Shown here: one piece after another, positions 1 to 15,188 of the stretch
Position numbering within the stretch: position 1 is the first letter of the stretch
How the letters are laid out: each line of letters opens with the position of its first letter
Source: Rapana venosa
Lineage: Eukaryota > Mollusca > Gastropoda > Neogastropoda > Muricidae
Direction of reading: 5' to 3'
DNA length: 64,000 bases
Assembly (NCBI GenBank): GCA_028751875.1
Contig: CM054158.1
Location: 7,571,416-7,635,415, forward strand
The notes under the pieces: model-generated
Seen by the model: the letters and a program-made list of their open reading frames with translations, nothing else
Database searches by the model: none
Told to the model about the DNA's origin: nothing
Made by a program: the position numbers and the translations under genes

Positions 1-340
1 AACAGGACAGCCCGGTGGTTAGAATGATGCACTCGTGATCTGTTGACCCAGGTTCAAATCTCGTTCAAGAGGATTTTCCTCTCAAGTTAACATCAGTGCT
101 GACTCCACTCTCCCCAAAATCCCTCAGATGAGACTATAAACCGAGGTCCCGCGTGTGAACGCACACAGAACATCCTGCTCACATGTTCAAACCCTTTCCA
201 CTTTTCAGAAAAGTAGGCCATGGTGCGTCGGATGACAAAATTTACAAAACTGCATACACATGGGGACTGGATAAAAAAAAAACAACCACATGAGTGCTTC
301 TTCCATTACCCTCAAAATAAAAAAAAACAATAAAGCAAAA
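1..340 (+). mobile_element. SINE-like family A
   Basis: A head with tRNA B-box-like CAGGTTCAAATCTC, then CATCAGTGCTGACTCCACTC, GATGAGACTATAAACCGAGG, AAAGTAGGCCATGGTG, GACAAAATTTACAAAACTGC, and an A-rich end with GAGTGCTTCTTCCATTA. At least eight other copies occur in this window. It lies downstream of the IF stop codon, possibly in its 3' UTR. Confidence 0.75.
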
Positions 341-479
341 CTAAGAAGGGGAGGTCACCCTGACACAAGGGCAAAAAGAGCGCCCAGACAGTCGTGGCAT
401 GGAAGGAAGTTTACCTTTCCAGAGAGAAAAAAAAATTATCCACATTTTTTCCCCTAAAACTTTTGTTTTGTTCTACAGT

Positions 480-595
480 TTACCTTCTGAGGACGACTGT
501 CTCTGTTCTGGCGGCATTGCCACTGGTGTTGCCGTCTGCTCCTCCATCCTCATCCACAGCCTCCTCCCCCATCTTCTTCTCCACAATCGTCACCG
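480..595 (-). CDS. IF exon 13: C-terminus and stop
   Basis: A 116-nt terminal exon, entered in phase 1, encoding [20 protein letters not shown] and ending [10 protein letters not shown] before TAA (480-482). The segment TIVEKK followed by an acidic run resembles the C-terminal end of lamin tails. The acceptor is CACATCCTCCAG. The stop overlaps a possible GTAAAC donor, so a longer C-terminus on another exon is conceivable. No AATAAA signal was seen on the minus strand between here and the window edge, so the 3' end probably lies outside. Confidence 0.8.
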
Positions 596-786
596 CTGGA
601 GGATGTGATGGGGGAACAGAATGTACGGCAATGAGGATTGTATGACTGTCATAGTGTGTGTGGTGTGGGGGGGAGGAGTTTGGGGGGGGGGGGGGTTGGG
701 AGTGGGGGGGGGTGGTTGTGGGAGGGGTGTTGTGTGTGTGAGTGGGTGGGTGTGGGAGTTGGTGTTATGTGTGTGTGTGTGTGTGT

Positions 787-875
<89 letters not shown>

Positions 876-3800
876 AGTGTTGTGTTGTGCTGTACTGTAT
901 TGTGGTGTGGTGTGTGTGTTATGTTGTGTTGTGTTGTGTTTTGTGTTGTGTTGTGCTGTGTGTATTGTGGTGTGGTGTGGTGTGTGTGTTATGTTGTATT
1001 GTATTGTGGGTGTGTGTGCTGTATTGTGGTGTGGTTTTGGTGTGCTGTATTGTGGTGTGATGTGGTGTGCTGTATTGTGGTGTGGTGTGGTGTGTGTGTT
1101 ATGTTGTGTTGTATTGTGGTGTGCTGGGCTGTATTGTGGTGTGGTGTGGTGTGCTGTATTGTGGTGTGGTGTGCTGTATTGTGGTGTGGTGTGGTGTGCT
1201 GTATTGTGGTGTGGTGTGGTGTGATGTGGTGTGGTGTGGTGTGCTGTATTGTGGTGTGTGTGTGCTGTATTGTGGTGTGGTGTGGTGTGGTGTGCTGTTT
1301 TGTGGTGTGGTGTGATGTGATGTGGTGTGCTGCGCTGTGCTATATTGTGGTGTGATGTGCTGTGCAGTATTGTGGTGTGGTGTGCTGTACTGTGGTGTGG
1401 TGTGCTGTAGTGTGCTGTAGTGTGTGTGGTGTGGTGTGCTGTATTGTGGTGTGGTTGCTGTGCTGTATTGTGGTGTTGTGTGGTGTGCTGTATTGTGGTG
1501 TGGTGTGGTGTGCTGTATTGGGTGTGGTGTGGTGTGCTGCTTTTGTGGTGTTCTGTGGTGTGCTGTGCTGTGCTGTTTTGTGGTGTGATGTGCTGTGCTG
1601 TATTGTGGTGTGGTGTGGTGTGGTTGTGGTGTGGTGTGGTGGGGTGTGGTGTGGTGTGGTGTGCTGTATTGTGGTTTTGGTGTGGTGTGGGGGTGCTGTA
1701 TTGTGGTGTGATGTGCTGTGCAGTATTGTGGTGTGGTGTGGTGTGCTGTATTGTGGTGTGGTGTGCTGTATTGTGGTGTGGTGTGGTGTGTGTGTGCACA
1801 TAAAAGCAGCAGATAAAGAACTGCCATTGTGCTGAAGATAAAACACAGTCTACATTATACATGTATCTCAACATAAAGAAAGTAATAAAAACAAAATACA
1901 TGGCATCATTATGGACCATACAACGTCATCCAGCTTAATGTAGTGGAGACCACGCGCATCGTTTCATATGTATAAACTTCAGTATAAAAACACATAATAA
2001 CTGTAACAAACACTCCTCAGTGAATTCAAAGAAAGATAACCCCACACCAACCCCCTCAATGGACAACGCTAGCTATGCAGCCCCACTTCTTCTTCTTCCT
2101 CACACAGCAACTATTGTTCTCTGTCACAGGAGCGAAAAAGCGTTGTGCTGCTGTTAAGCCCCTGACAAGGTAGGCCCAGCACATCCGACTGTGGCATGCA
2201 CAGCCCCATTTCCCCCTGTGTTCACCTTTGCTGGTGTCGTTCTGTCCCTCCTGGAAGGCGTCACGAGAAAACCGATGGGCAGCTGTTGTCCACGCCACCG
2301 CCTGTCCAACAACAAGACAACGTGTTGTACCGTGTGTGCTTCACTATAAAACTGACCTTCACATCCATTCAAGGCCTAAAAAAATGTATATATACAGGGA
2401 CTGGATGTAAGGAAAAAAAGCACATATAGTATTGAAATAAAAAAAATAATATTTTTTTAAAGGGTCATAATGAAAGGCTGATTATATAGATCTGTCTACC
2501 CTTCAAAATATTATTCAGTAGTTTTCCACAAAATAAAATCATGCTTCAGTAGTTTTCTTATTTCTAGCAGTAGTACTCAACTCCCTGTAAAAAAAAAAAT
2601 ATATATATATATATATATACTTGTATTGAAGAAAAACCTGTCTTCTGATGCATATTTACACATTTACATATGCGCGCGCACACACTCGCACACACACACA
2701 CACCACCATACACACAGGATGCCACTATAACTATTTTCTTAATTAAAAAACAACAACAAAACCAGAATTTATCTATACTAAACAAGCAATGCTATTTCTG
2801 AGAAATTAAAATACTGACAAATATTCCAGGAAAAGCCTTGGGTTTTAAAAGTAGTATAAAATGTGACATTGTGGCGTTAACATCGCACAGACACGAAGTT
2901 TTCCAGGAGCAGACATAGGGAGTGATCATGATCTTGTGATGATGACTTTCCGACTACGTCTAAAGAAAATCCACAAGCGGAACAACATCAGGATCAAATT
3001 TGACCTCGACAAGCTGAAGGACCCAGAGGTATTAGAAATTTTTCAAGCAAGGATAGGTGGAAAGTTTGCAGCACTCACTGTGTTAGACTCAGACATAGAC
3101 ACACTGACGAATAGTTTCAATACAGCAGTGACTGAAACAGCAAACGAGCTTCTTGGCAAACGCCGACCAGTCAAAAAACCATGGGTCACACCTAACATCC
3201 TACAACTATGCGACAAGCGTAGAGAGTTGAAGAAAAAGAAAAATGAAACAAAAGAAAGAGCAGAACAATATAGGGCAGTCAACAAAAGAATCAGGAAGTC
3301 CATGACGGAGGCAAAAGAGAAATGGATCGGTGAACAGTGCCAAGACATTGAAGAGAACATCAAGAAAAACAATAGCAAGAAAGCATATCAGCTGGTGAAA
3401 GACCTGACTAGCACGAAACAGAGAAAAGGTTTAACAATCCAAGACAAAAATGGGAAGTGTCTCACTGACGACCAGGATATTCTGAACAGATGGACAGAAT
3501 ACTGCTCTGACCTGTATAACTATAGAACCGCAGGAGATCCAGAAGTCCTTAATGTACCCGAAAGCAAAGACACAGACAGTCACCCTATCCTCCGAGAAGA
3601 AGTGGAAACAGCAGTCAGATCGCTGAAAAAGGGGAAGTCAGCAGGGGCTGACAACATTCCAGCTGAGTTGGTCCAAGCTGGAGGGGAAGCCATGATCAGC
3701 GCCCTACTAAGAATCTGCAACAAGATCTGGCAGACAGGAAAATGGCCAACACCATGGACGCAGTCACTCATCATCACCCTCCCCAAGAAAGGAAATCTAC

Positions 3801-5666
3801 AACAATGCCATAATTACCGCACAATCAGCCTCATATGTCACCCAAGCAAGGTCATGCTGCAGATAATATTGAATAGACTGAAGCCACAAGCAGAGACCAT
3901 CATTGCTGAGGAACAAGCAGGTTTCAGAGCAGGGCGCAGCACAACAGAACAGATATTCAACCTCAGAATACTATGTGAGCGGTACCTTCAACATCAACAA
4001 GACCTATACCACGTATTTATCGATTTTAAGAAGGCATTTGACAGGGTGTGGCATGCAGCTTTGTGGGCAACCATGAACTTGTACAGCATCAATGCAAACC
4101 TGATCAGAGTCATCAAACAGCTGTACAGTGAGGCCACCAGTGCAGTGTACTACAACAACAACATTGGAGAATGGTTTCGAACAACAGTTGGAGTAAGGCA
4201 GGGCTGTCTACTCTCACCCACTCTTTTCAACATCTTCCTTGAGAGAATCATGGCTGATGCACTGGAACATCATGAAGGATCAGTCAGCATTGGTGGCAGA
4301 ACGATCACAAACCTCCGCTTCGCAGATGACATTGATGGAATAGCAGGATCAGAAAAAGAGCTTGCCAGCCTAACAGAACACTTGGATAAGGCCTCCAAAA
4401 CATACGGCATGGAAATCAGTGCAGAGAAGACCAAACTGATGACTAATAACACCAACGGCATTAGCACTGATATCAGGGTTAATGACCAGAAGCTGGAAAC
4501 AGTTCAAAGCTTCAAGTACCTGGGAGCCATTGTATCCGACCAGGGATCCAAGCCAGAAGTAGTATGCAGGACTGCACAGACAATAACAGCTTTGTCAAAA
4601 CTAAACACCATCTGGAGAGATAAGAATATCTCACTTATCTCCAAGATCAGACTAATGCGCTCCCTTGTCATATCCATATTTCTGTATGCCTGTGAATCAT
4701 GGACCCTGACTGCAGATTTGGAGAGAAGAGTACAGGCAGTGGAGATGAGATGCTTTCGGAGACTCCTTGGCATCTCCTACAAAGACCACATAAGCAACGA
4801 AAGCGTGCATAACAGAATCCAGCAAACCATTGGACCCTATGAGAACCTTCTAACGATCGTGAAAAAGCGTAAACTTAAGTGGTATGGGCATGTCACAAGA
4901 TCCCAAGGAATTACAAAGACAGTTTTGCAAGGCACTGTCCAAGGAGGAAGAAGAAGAGGCAGACCAAGGAAGAGCTGGGAGGATAACATCAGTGAATGGA
5001 CAGGCCTAGAACTCAACAAAACCCTGAGAAAGGCAGAACAGAGAGAAGAATGGAGGGAACTGGTTGCTGAGTCTTTGAGGGTGCCCCCACGGTCGTCAGA
5101 CTACGGGACAGATAGATAGAATAGATAGATAAAATGTGAATTTACAGCTCTAAATTCCAGATCAATCCCCCCAAAAAAGTAGAAAATCGCTTCAACATCA
5201 TCTTCGAGTTATACCCAGCACCCATCCACACCACCTTCACAGTCCTAAAACAGCCTCACACTGTCACACACATGCATTCTTCTCTCCTACCACCTGTCCA
5301 TACCTTCACCACTTTAAAACAGCCACAGCAATCACACACATGCTTCCCTGTCACTCATCTAACAGCCACACTAATCACACACACACACACACAGATATCT
5401 CACATTCCTATCACCCACCTAACAGCCACACTAACCACACACACACACAGATATCACACATTCCTATCACCCACCTAACAGCCACACTAATCACACACAC
5501 ACAGATATCACACATTCCTATCACCCACCTAACAGCCACACTAATCACACACACACACACACAGATATCACACATTCCTATCACCCACCTAACAGCCACA
5601 CTAATCACACACACACACACACAGATATCACACATTCCTATCACCCACCTAACAGCCACACTAACA

Positions 5667-5697
<31 letters not shown>

Positions 5698-6195
5698 TAT
5701 CACACATTCCTATCACCCACCTAACAGCCACACTAATCACACACACACACACACAGATATCTCACATTCCTATCACCCACCTAACAGCCACACTAATCAC
5801 TCACACACACACACACACAGATATCACACATTCCTATCACCCACCTAACAGCCACACTAACCACACACACACACACACACACAGATATCGCACCGTCCCC
5901 TCTCACACACGACCCCCCCCCCACTACCTGTCCGTTGGCGCGGCAGAGGATGGTCGTGCATTCCGGGCCGGAGCCCCACTTCTGCTGCTCCTTCCAGACA
6001 AAGTCCTGGGGCGGCTTGTGCAGCTTGCGGTCGCTGCAGCCGGCGTAGACGGTGATGGAGGAGGTGGGGGCAAACTTGGTGCGGGGGGGGAAGCGGAAAA
6101 CGGCCACGGGGTGACCGCCCACGTTCTGCTGAATCATGAAGCCGCCAAACTCCAGCTCCTGGAGATGAGAGACAGACAGACAGACACATAGACAC

Positions 6196-6236
<41 letters not shown>

Positions 6237-6616
6237 TACATAGACACATAGACACATAGACAGACAGACAGACAGACAGACACACACATAGACACATAGA
6301 CACATAGACAGACAGACAGACACATAGACACACAGACACATAGACAGACAGACAGACACATAGACAGACAGACAGACACACAGACAGACAGACACATAGA
6401 CACACAGACAGACAGACACATAGACACACAGACACATAGACAGACAGACACACACACACACACACACAGACAGGTTTGTAGTGATAGAGGTGGTATGTGG
6501 TGTGGGGTGTGTGCGGGGTGGGAGTGGGGGGTGTGAGGTGTGGTGTGGAGTGGGGTGTGGTGTGCTGTGGTGGTGGTGGTGGTGGTGGTGGTGGTGGTGG
6601 TGGTGGTGGTGGTGGT

Positions 6617-6677
<61 letters not shown>

Positions 6678-7624
6678 TGTTGTGTGGTGTGGGGTGGTGG
6701 GTTGGAGTGTGGTGTCGTGTGGGGTGTGGGGGGAGGTGTTTGTGGGTGGTGTGTGGTGGGGTGGGGTGGTGTTGTGTGTGATGTGGTGTGGTGTGATGTG
6801 TGTGTGTGTGTGGAATGGGGGGGGTGGGGGGAAGGGGTGTGGTGTGATGTGGTGTGGTGTAGTGTAGTGTAGTGTAGTGTGTGTGTGCGTGCGTGCATGC
6901 ATGCATGTGTGTGTGTGTCTGCATGTGTATAGAGTACAATACAGACAATAAGTCAAAGGAGTCCTTGTAAAGGTATGTAACGCTTAAAACGTTTCCGAGA
7001 GAACAGGTAATGGAAATACAGGGACTTTAATTTTATTGGCTATTCCCCCTCCCCGTTTTGTGCGGCGTCAGTCTCTCACCTGTGTGCCTTCGTTCACCAG
7101 CCGGATGTACTTCCCCTCCTGCTGCACCTCTGAGATCTTCACCTCTCCTGTGGCGCTGCGCATCACATCATTAAACAACACGGTAAATACTGGTCCGCTT
7201 TTTGAAAGAGTAGGCCACTATGTGCTGGTGGGAACAGACAACAAAATTTACAAAACACATGGAGACTGGATGTAAAAAAAAATAAAAAAGCACACAAGCG
7301 CTTATTCCATTATCCTTGATGTAAGAGAACAAATAAGAAAATGAATAATAAAACCACACAGCACTTGTAGCCAACACTTTATTCACACTTCTGTGGCAAT
7401 GTGCATTAAATAAACATACAGCACTTGTAGGCCACACTTTATTCACACATCTCCTGTGGCACTGTGCATTAAATAAACATACAGCACTTGCAGCAAACAG
7501 TTCAGTCTGCTGATTTTCACAAGTAAAACACAATTATCACAGTAACAAGCGTTGCTAATGCTTTTCTTTTCATTCTTCAATTGTTGTTGTTGTGCCTGAA
7601 TAACAGTTTACCATGTACTACAAG

Positions 7625-7661
<37 letters not shown>

Positions 7662-9810
7662 ATCGATCAGATGATGACACAGACCTGCATAACGAGTTAA
7701 CTGTCTGTCAAGGTTAAGGGAGTGGATGGCACAAAGAAAAAAAAAAGAGTAAATCTTATTCAGAATTTGTTCTAGTTTTTATCTTACACTCCTACATTGT
7801 CGACACCATTAAGGTTGCATGATTCTGTATAACATCAACCAATCATATGAAATGTATCTACAAACTACTTTCCAGCAGTGTTGTTATCAATCTTGGCAAT
7901 TATCTTAAATTTGTAATAACCTATTAACAAAACCACATCACAATTACGCAATTGCTGCATCAGAATTTATTATAACTGCTACATTATCATTTCTCTATCA
8001 CTTTATTATTTCAAAATGTTATCCAGGGGGGTGGGAGTGAGGACAGCCTGATGGTTTGAGCATTTAGCTCGCACTTTGATAACAGACAGACAGACAGACA
8101 GGCAATGTTACTGTATCAGTTAACACAAGTATCTATACATGTACACATGCAGTGATAACACGAGCGCTCATGCAATGCAAGCATGCAGTGATGAAGTTTG
8201 AATATTCGCACATGCGTCAACCTGCACGCCTACAGCCGTCTGTCCCTGCCTGTCCTTCACTCCTCTTTGCTTCTTCTCGCTTTGCTTCCGTGCAGCCAGG
8301 CACAAAACAGTCAGATATAAATCCCATACATTATTATTATTATAAGACACACAGCCGTCTTCTCTGCCCTCCCCTGCTGGGCAGTAGCTGTGGTGCCTGG
8401 TCTTCCTTTGCTTGGGACTCTGCAGGAGGTCTGCCTGCCCGCTGGCCTCAGCTGACATACGCTGACTTCAGAGCAGCTCTTTTTTTTTTTTAACAGGATG
8501 CATCCTGGGTATGTTTGTGTTTCCGCAGCCCTCCAAACATCAACATGACTTATAGGAATCTTTAATGTGTATATTTGATCTTATGCATGTGTATGTATAT
8601 GAAGGGAATTATAAGGCACAAGCAGGTCTGCACTTTGTGCTGACCTGGGAGATTGTAAAAATTCCCACCCTTTATTCACCAGAGATTGCTGCCAAAATTC
8701 GAACCCACGACTTCACGGACCCAAAACATCAAAGTCAAAGTATCTTCACCACTCAGCTACAGTCTCTGAAACCAGGCCTAATCCTGTGAGCCATGCCATT
8801 CCTTCCCCACATGCCAAACAGTGAACAGAAGGAAACATCTGGAAATCATCAGTCATCTTCAACACAGATCCCGATGTCATCACCAGCACAAGGCATTCAC
8901 GTGAACACACAACACAACAAAGGAGGCAAAACAGGAACTGAGGGGGTGAGGGTAAGTGGGGGGGGGGGGAGGGGGGGGGGGGAGCAGAACACTCGGGGAA
9001 GAGTCAGAGGCCAGAAAACAAACAAACAAAGAAAATGGGGTGATGGAGGGGGGGGGGGGACAAAGTGAGAACAAAGTGTCATAAGCAGAAAGACATGTGA
9101 AATACACATCAACACCCCAACTCTGATTGGTCGGTTGGTCACTTACTCTGTCAGCACATGCTTTTTGACACATTGCAACGGCTTTTTCGAGCTGTTGAAA
9201 CAGTGGAATGAAACGGTCAAACATTTGGAAAATATATTGGTGGGTATTAGCTTTTAGTATACTTGTACATATCTCTCAGTCACCTGAGCACATCACACAG
9301 TGACATTTTTGCACACACTTTTAATGTGTACAACAGTGCATACACTCTCTCTCTCTCTCTCCTGCTTATAGTAATTATAGTTATTGTGTATCCTGATGAG
9401 AGACATATTCATACTTTATATTTTCAATATTTTATTGGGCCTGTTGACAGTACTTGAGTTCTAGTCAATGTCTTATTTCAATATCTTATTGTTGTGTGTA
9501 TTAATTATGTGTAACATTTTACAATGTGTAGATGTCCATTTTTATGACTTTATAAGTTTGGGGGTTTTTTTTTGGGGGGGGGGGGGATTTGGGGGGGGGG
9601 GTTGTTGTTGATTGTTGTTTGTTTTTTTTTGGGGGGGGGTTATTTGTTTGTTTGGTTTTTTAAAAAGTGTTTTCCTTTGTTTTTACTGTGTGAGTGTATG
9701 GGTATTGGGTTTATTATTAAGATGTATCCCTATGGGTGGGGACTGGATGTAAAAAGGCACATGAGTGCTTATTCATTATCCTTGAAATAAAAGAATTTGT
9801 CATTGTCATT

Positions 9811-9895
<85 letters not shown>

Positions 9896-11608
9896 AACCA
9901 TATATGAATTTGCTGAAACATGGTTCAGTTTCTTCCATTCGCAATCTCAACATTTATCTTTTCAATGCTTCAAAAGTACAGCAGGAGAGTGTTGAAAATA
10001 TGGAGAATGGACATTGAATAACTGTTTAATGTACACAACTGTTTAAAATAGATCATTTTGTCTCATTTTTGGATAGTCCCATGTTCACATTAGTTATGTT
10101 TAGGCAGTTGCCATATATGTCATGCTTTGTTTTGGCTTCGTTTTGATATGTCTTGTTTCACCCCTTTCTAGGGGCTGGTGAAGGCCTGTAGAATAAACTT
10201 TGTTCATTGTTCATTGCTCTCTCTCTCACACACACACACACACACATGCACGCACACACATCTATTTTTGTTCATATGTTAATCATTCACTCACTATATC
10301 AATTAATCAAAGAAAAAAATCAACCAATCAAAACCTGCGACCTCTCACCTGGAAGTGGACACAGAATAGTCATGGTAGACAGAAGATGGACGTTCATTCT
10401 GACTGCTCTTCGGTCGACCTTGGCTGTACAGCGTGTCCTGCTGAAGGTCGTAGAACATCTTGTCGAAGTAGTCATGACCTTGGCCAAGGTCACTGCGCAC
10501 TAAGTTCAGGTTGCGATGTCTTTCCGCTGAAACAAGCATAAGAAAGTTGATGTTGTACTTTTACAATTGTGTATGAATTTGTAAAAACATGATGGCGCAC
10601 TTTGTTTGTTTCCCATCTTTGTCTTGTGCATATTTTCTGTTTTTTGCCATAGGCTGTGTTTTATGAAAGGGTAAGGGGGGGGGGTTCAATCTAGTTCAAC
10701 AAAATTGGATCTAATTCTGAATCTAAATTCTTATGGATACTGCATGTATACTTACAAACTTGCTTGCTCCAGTTTAAAACAGGGAGGAAGTGAGTGGGAT
10801 GGGAACAGGACACAAAACCAATCCAATGTTTAACACACGAGTTTTGTTTTTACACATATTCAACTTCCAAAAAACCATCAGATGAAGAATTGTTGATGTA
10901 ATCAAAAGACAGTTGTAAAAAACTATATAAATAGATACAACAAATAATGTGGGAGTTAACACATTGTAATGATGCCCATATGGCATTGAGTCTTTTTTTT
11001 TGTCACAAAAAAATGCTTATTTTTGCTTAGAGCTCACAGATGCTTTTATACGTCAGTAAAAAAACAACCCTTTTTCAGGAGTGGTAAAATAGGTGTAAAA
11101 GAATGGTGAACCAAACGAATTATATGCATAAAAGTGTTATGTACAGAATAAAACCACCTCCCAGATCCATTGTTATATTCCACCATGGCCACCGTAACCA
11201 TTGGCTATGACTTCAACTTTGGTTGAATTTCTCATAGAATTTTGTCTAACTACAAGTTACTAAAAGTACACGTCAAAAGTTCAGTAAAAGTGCAGTAAAT
11301 GTTTAAGTGAGTGTAGGTGTGATTAATGTGCATACGTGTATGCTATATTCGCTTCACATATTGATGGACGCTATAACTGAGTGAATTTAGCGTTTGACTT
11401 CGATCCCCGTGGGTCTGTCGAGTCATGGGTTCAAATCTTGGCACCAGCATGTGATGAAGTCCAGAAGAAAGTGGATCGGTGGTCTAGAGGTAACGCGCCT
11501 GTCTAGAAAGCGAAAAGTCCGGGTCTGAAGTGTGCGGCGGTTCGTACCCCGTTTGGACCGGAAATTTTTCCCCCATCCATTAGACCATGAGTGGTGGTCT
11601 GGGCGCTA

Positions 11609-11639
<31 letters not shown>

Positions 11640-12411
11640 CGTGTGTTACACGTAATTATTTAGCGCACGTAAAAAAACCCACGGCAACAAGAGAGTTGTC
11701 CCTGGCAAAATTTGTAGAAAAAAGCCACTCTGATAGGGAAAAAAAAAAATACAGCTGCAGAAAAAAAAAAAAAAAAAGAAAAAAAAAGGGTGAAAGGGTG
11801 GCGCAGCGCTAAGTGGCGACGCGTTCTCCTGCTCTCCCCGGGGAGAGCAGCCCGAATTTCACGGAGAGAAATCTGCCATGACTTAAAGTGGTATGAAATA
11901 AAATCTGAGCGCTTTGATTTGTTGCTTTACAAGATTCAGCGCTATATAAATTCCATATATTATTATTATTTTTAGACGTGCTGGGTCAACGTACAGTGCG
12001 GATGTACGAGCGCCTGATTCCCTTCATGTATGTATACACATGAAGAAGATCAAACAGGCACGATAAAAGCCCTGTAATTGATGTCAGCGTTTTGTGGGTT
12101 ATGGAAACATGGACATACCCAGCATGCAGCCTATACCTGGAGAAGGATGGGCTCCGCCAGGTTCCACTTGCCTGAAAGACATGGCCTGAAGAACTCAGTG
12201 CAGTGCAGTGCCCCAACGACTCAACAGGGGGTTACGGGAGAGATGAACGAAGAGAGGAAGGAAGAGAGTATTTATTAGCTAATTTCAACTGAAATACTCA
12301 TTTATATAAGAGAAAAGAAGTGAAGAGATGAACGTCATCACTGCTGCCACTTCCTGTACAATGCAAGAGCTAGGCTGGTGCTTTGCCGAGCAAACAAACA
12401 CAACAAACAGG

Positions 12412-12446
<35 letters not shown>

Positions 12447-14471
12447 TGCAAAATCACTATTTACCCTTTTTATCAACGGTTGCCACTTGCCTTTGCTCTT
12501 TAGAGGAATGAAGAACAAACAGAAATTCGAACGGTTCATTACACAAAATGAAGTCAGAATCTGCAATCGAGGCATCTTTTTAACACAAACCAAAACCAAG
12601 CAAAATAAACTAAATTTCTTTATGAAACTGAGAGTGGAGTTTCTGACTTTGTCAGCATGAAAACAAAAAACTGCTTTCCTGCTGTCTGCTGTGTTCAAGA
12701 ACTCCCGGCTCCAGCCCACAGTCCTTTCTCTCCTCTCCCTCAACTCCCTGAGGAGTTTGTGTGTTGAGGCACTGCACTGAGTTTCCAAGCTTCATCTGCA
12801 GGCAAGGTGGACCTGGTGGACCCCATCCATTTCAACTTGTCCTGATTCAACTGTTTGATGTTGTTCAAGGATCTCCTAGGAGTGCTTTATTTTGTTTGTC
12901 TGCTGCATTCATCCACCTACATACATACATCATCAGCGTATTGATCTAGTGTTTTGACAATGTTTTTGGCAATTCATGCATTCAGATGTTGAATAAAATA
13001 GAAGCAATAACTCTGACCCCTGCGGAATGCCCATTTGAAGGGATTTTGAAGATGAATATGCAGTCACTATTTTAGTCCTAAGTTGGTCAGTTTTCCAGAA
13101 AATCTTTTACAAAGTTATACAGATGCTGTGATAACCAAATGAGTTCATGCAATAAATATAAGTGCCATACTTGATCGTAGGCTTTGGCAACTTCAAAAAA
13201 TGTTGCTCAACGACATTTTCATTTAGCAAACTGATACATAATTTGAGTTGTCAATTTAAAATGTCATTTTAAATTAATGATCAATTAATGACCTTCCTTT
13301 TATGAAACCAGTTTGATTAACAGGAATAATGTTATTCTTTTCACAGTGGTAAACAAGTACAGTTTTTTCAAACAGTTTACAAACATGAGATGTAAGTGCT
13401 ATAGGCCTACAACTATTTATAATAGTGTTTGGATTACGATTTTTAAGAATTGGGACAATAAGTGAGTTTTTCCAGACTTTTGGTAAAATACCACTCTCCC
13501 AACATTTATTAAATATGTTCAGAAGATTATTCACCCATTTGTCTGGGAAATGTTTAATAATTTCATTTGAAATGGCATCAATTCCAACTGACGTCTGCCT
13601 GCTTGTTAAGGATGATATAGCATCTTGTAGCTCATGAATTGTTAAAGGAGCACTGAGAAAATGGTTATTATCAGGAACAGGGTGGTCAAAACTACCTAAT
13701 TTTTCTGTCTGTTTTCTAAACTCTCTCTGTCTTTGAGATAGGCCCTCCTGTCTACTAATCTTGGAAACAGAATCAGCAAATGTGTGTGTGTGTGTGAGTG
13801 AATGTGTGTGAGTGTGTGTCTGTATGTCTGTGTCTGTGTGCATGCGCATGCGCGTGTGTGTGTAAAAAGGAAGAGCATGTGTATGTATGTGTGTGTCACA
13901 TGCACATGTGCATGTGTGTGTGTTTGTATATCTGCACACGTGCATGCATGTCCATGTGAGTATGTGCATGCGCATGTGCGCGTGTGTGTAAAAAAGAAGA
14001 GTGTGTGTATGTATGTGTGTGTATGTTCGATAAGTCCTCAAAAAGAAAAAATCTGAGCATATTACTCCACTCCTGCAATCTCTCCACTGGTTGCCTGTGC
14101 CACAGAGAGTAAAGTACAAGATCAGTACCCTCTGTTACAAATGTCTCCACAAAACAGCACCCTCCTACCTCTGTGAATGTCTTCACCTGTACACTCCTTC
14201 TCGTTCCCTCCGCTCTGCTGCAGATACATTGTGCTTACGAATACCTAGATTCAACCAATCCACTGTTGGCCGTCGCTCTTTCTCTATTTCTGGTCCATCA
14301 ATCTGGAATGACCTCCCTCTCATTCCCTTCGTGAAAAGCCTACTTACGACAGCTTTAAATCCAGCCTCAAAACATACCTATTTCAAACCTAAGATTTTCC
14401 CTCTTGTTTCATCTCATGTCTGTCCCTGCCTTTTGAAAGCCAAAAATTCCAACACCCTGCTGAAATGTACA

Positions 14472-14522
<51 letters not shown>

Positions 14523-15125
14523 GTGTTGTGTGTGTGTGTGTGTGTGTGTGTGTACATTTGAATTTGTTAGAATATTGTTAATCATTGTTGGTTGTTTGTG
14601 TGGGAGCAGATTGAATGGAAGCGCTCTGGTTTGTAATTGCAAGATATAGCGCTCTATAAAATTCCATATATTATTATTATTATGTTTTGTGTGTGTGTGC
14701 ATGTGTGTGCATGTGCATGTGTGTGTGTTTGTGTTTGTGCACATGTGCATGCATGCCTGCACGTGTGTAAATATAAAGACAGCAGATCGACTGACCAGGA
14801 GCGGACTTGGGGGTAGGTCGAGGAGTGCAGGGTGGCGAGGGCTCCACAGCCACCCGGTTCAAGCTGGGACTGTTTTCACAGGTGTACCTGCACATACACC
14901 ACCAGACCTCACTCACCTTCCTGACCGCACAGTTTTATCTTCTCAAGGTGTTGTGTTGTTTTTTCTGAAAAGAAGCAGCCAGTTACCAGTCAGCTTCCTG
15001 AACTCACGTATTTCCTGCTGTAAGACTGGTGGGTAAGTGGAGGCACATGAAAAATGTCATCACTGGTGAGCCTCAGAGCTCTAGCTGAGGAGAGAGAGGG
15101 GGGAAGGAGGGAGGAAGGAGAGAGA

Positions 15126-15188
<63 letters not shown>

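Noticed and set aside
621..1919. Long ORFs on both strands through the G/T minisatellite
   Set aside because: Translations are only C/V/W/G or H/T/P repeats; they follow from the simple sequence, not from coding selection.
2056..2298. Stand-alone 80-residue protein on the minus strand
   Set aside because: Only its first 25 residues are coding, as IF exon 12; the rest reads into the intron after a GTGAAC donor.
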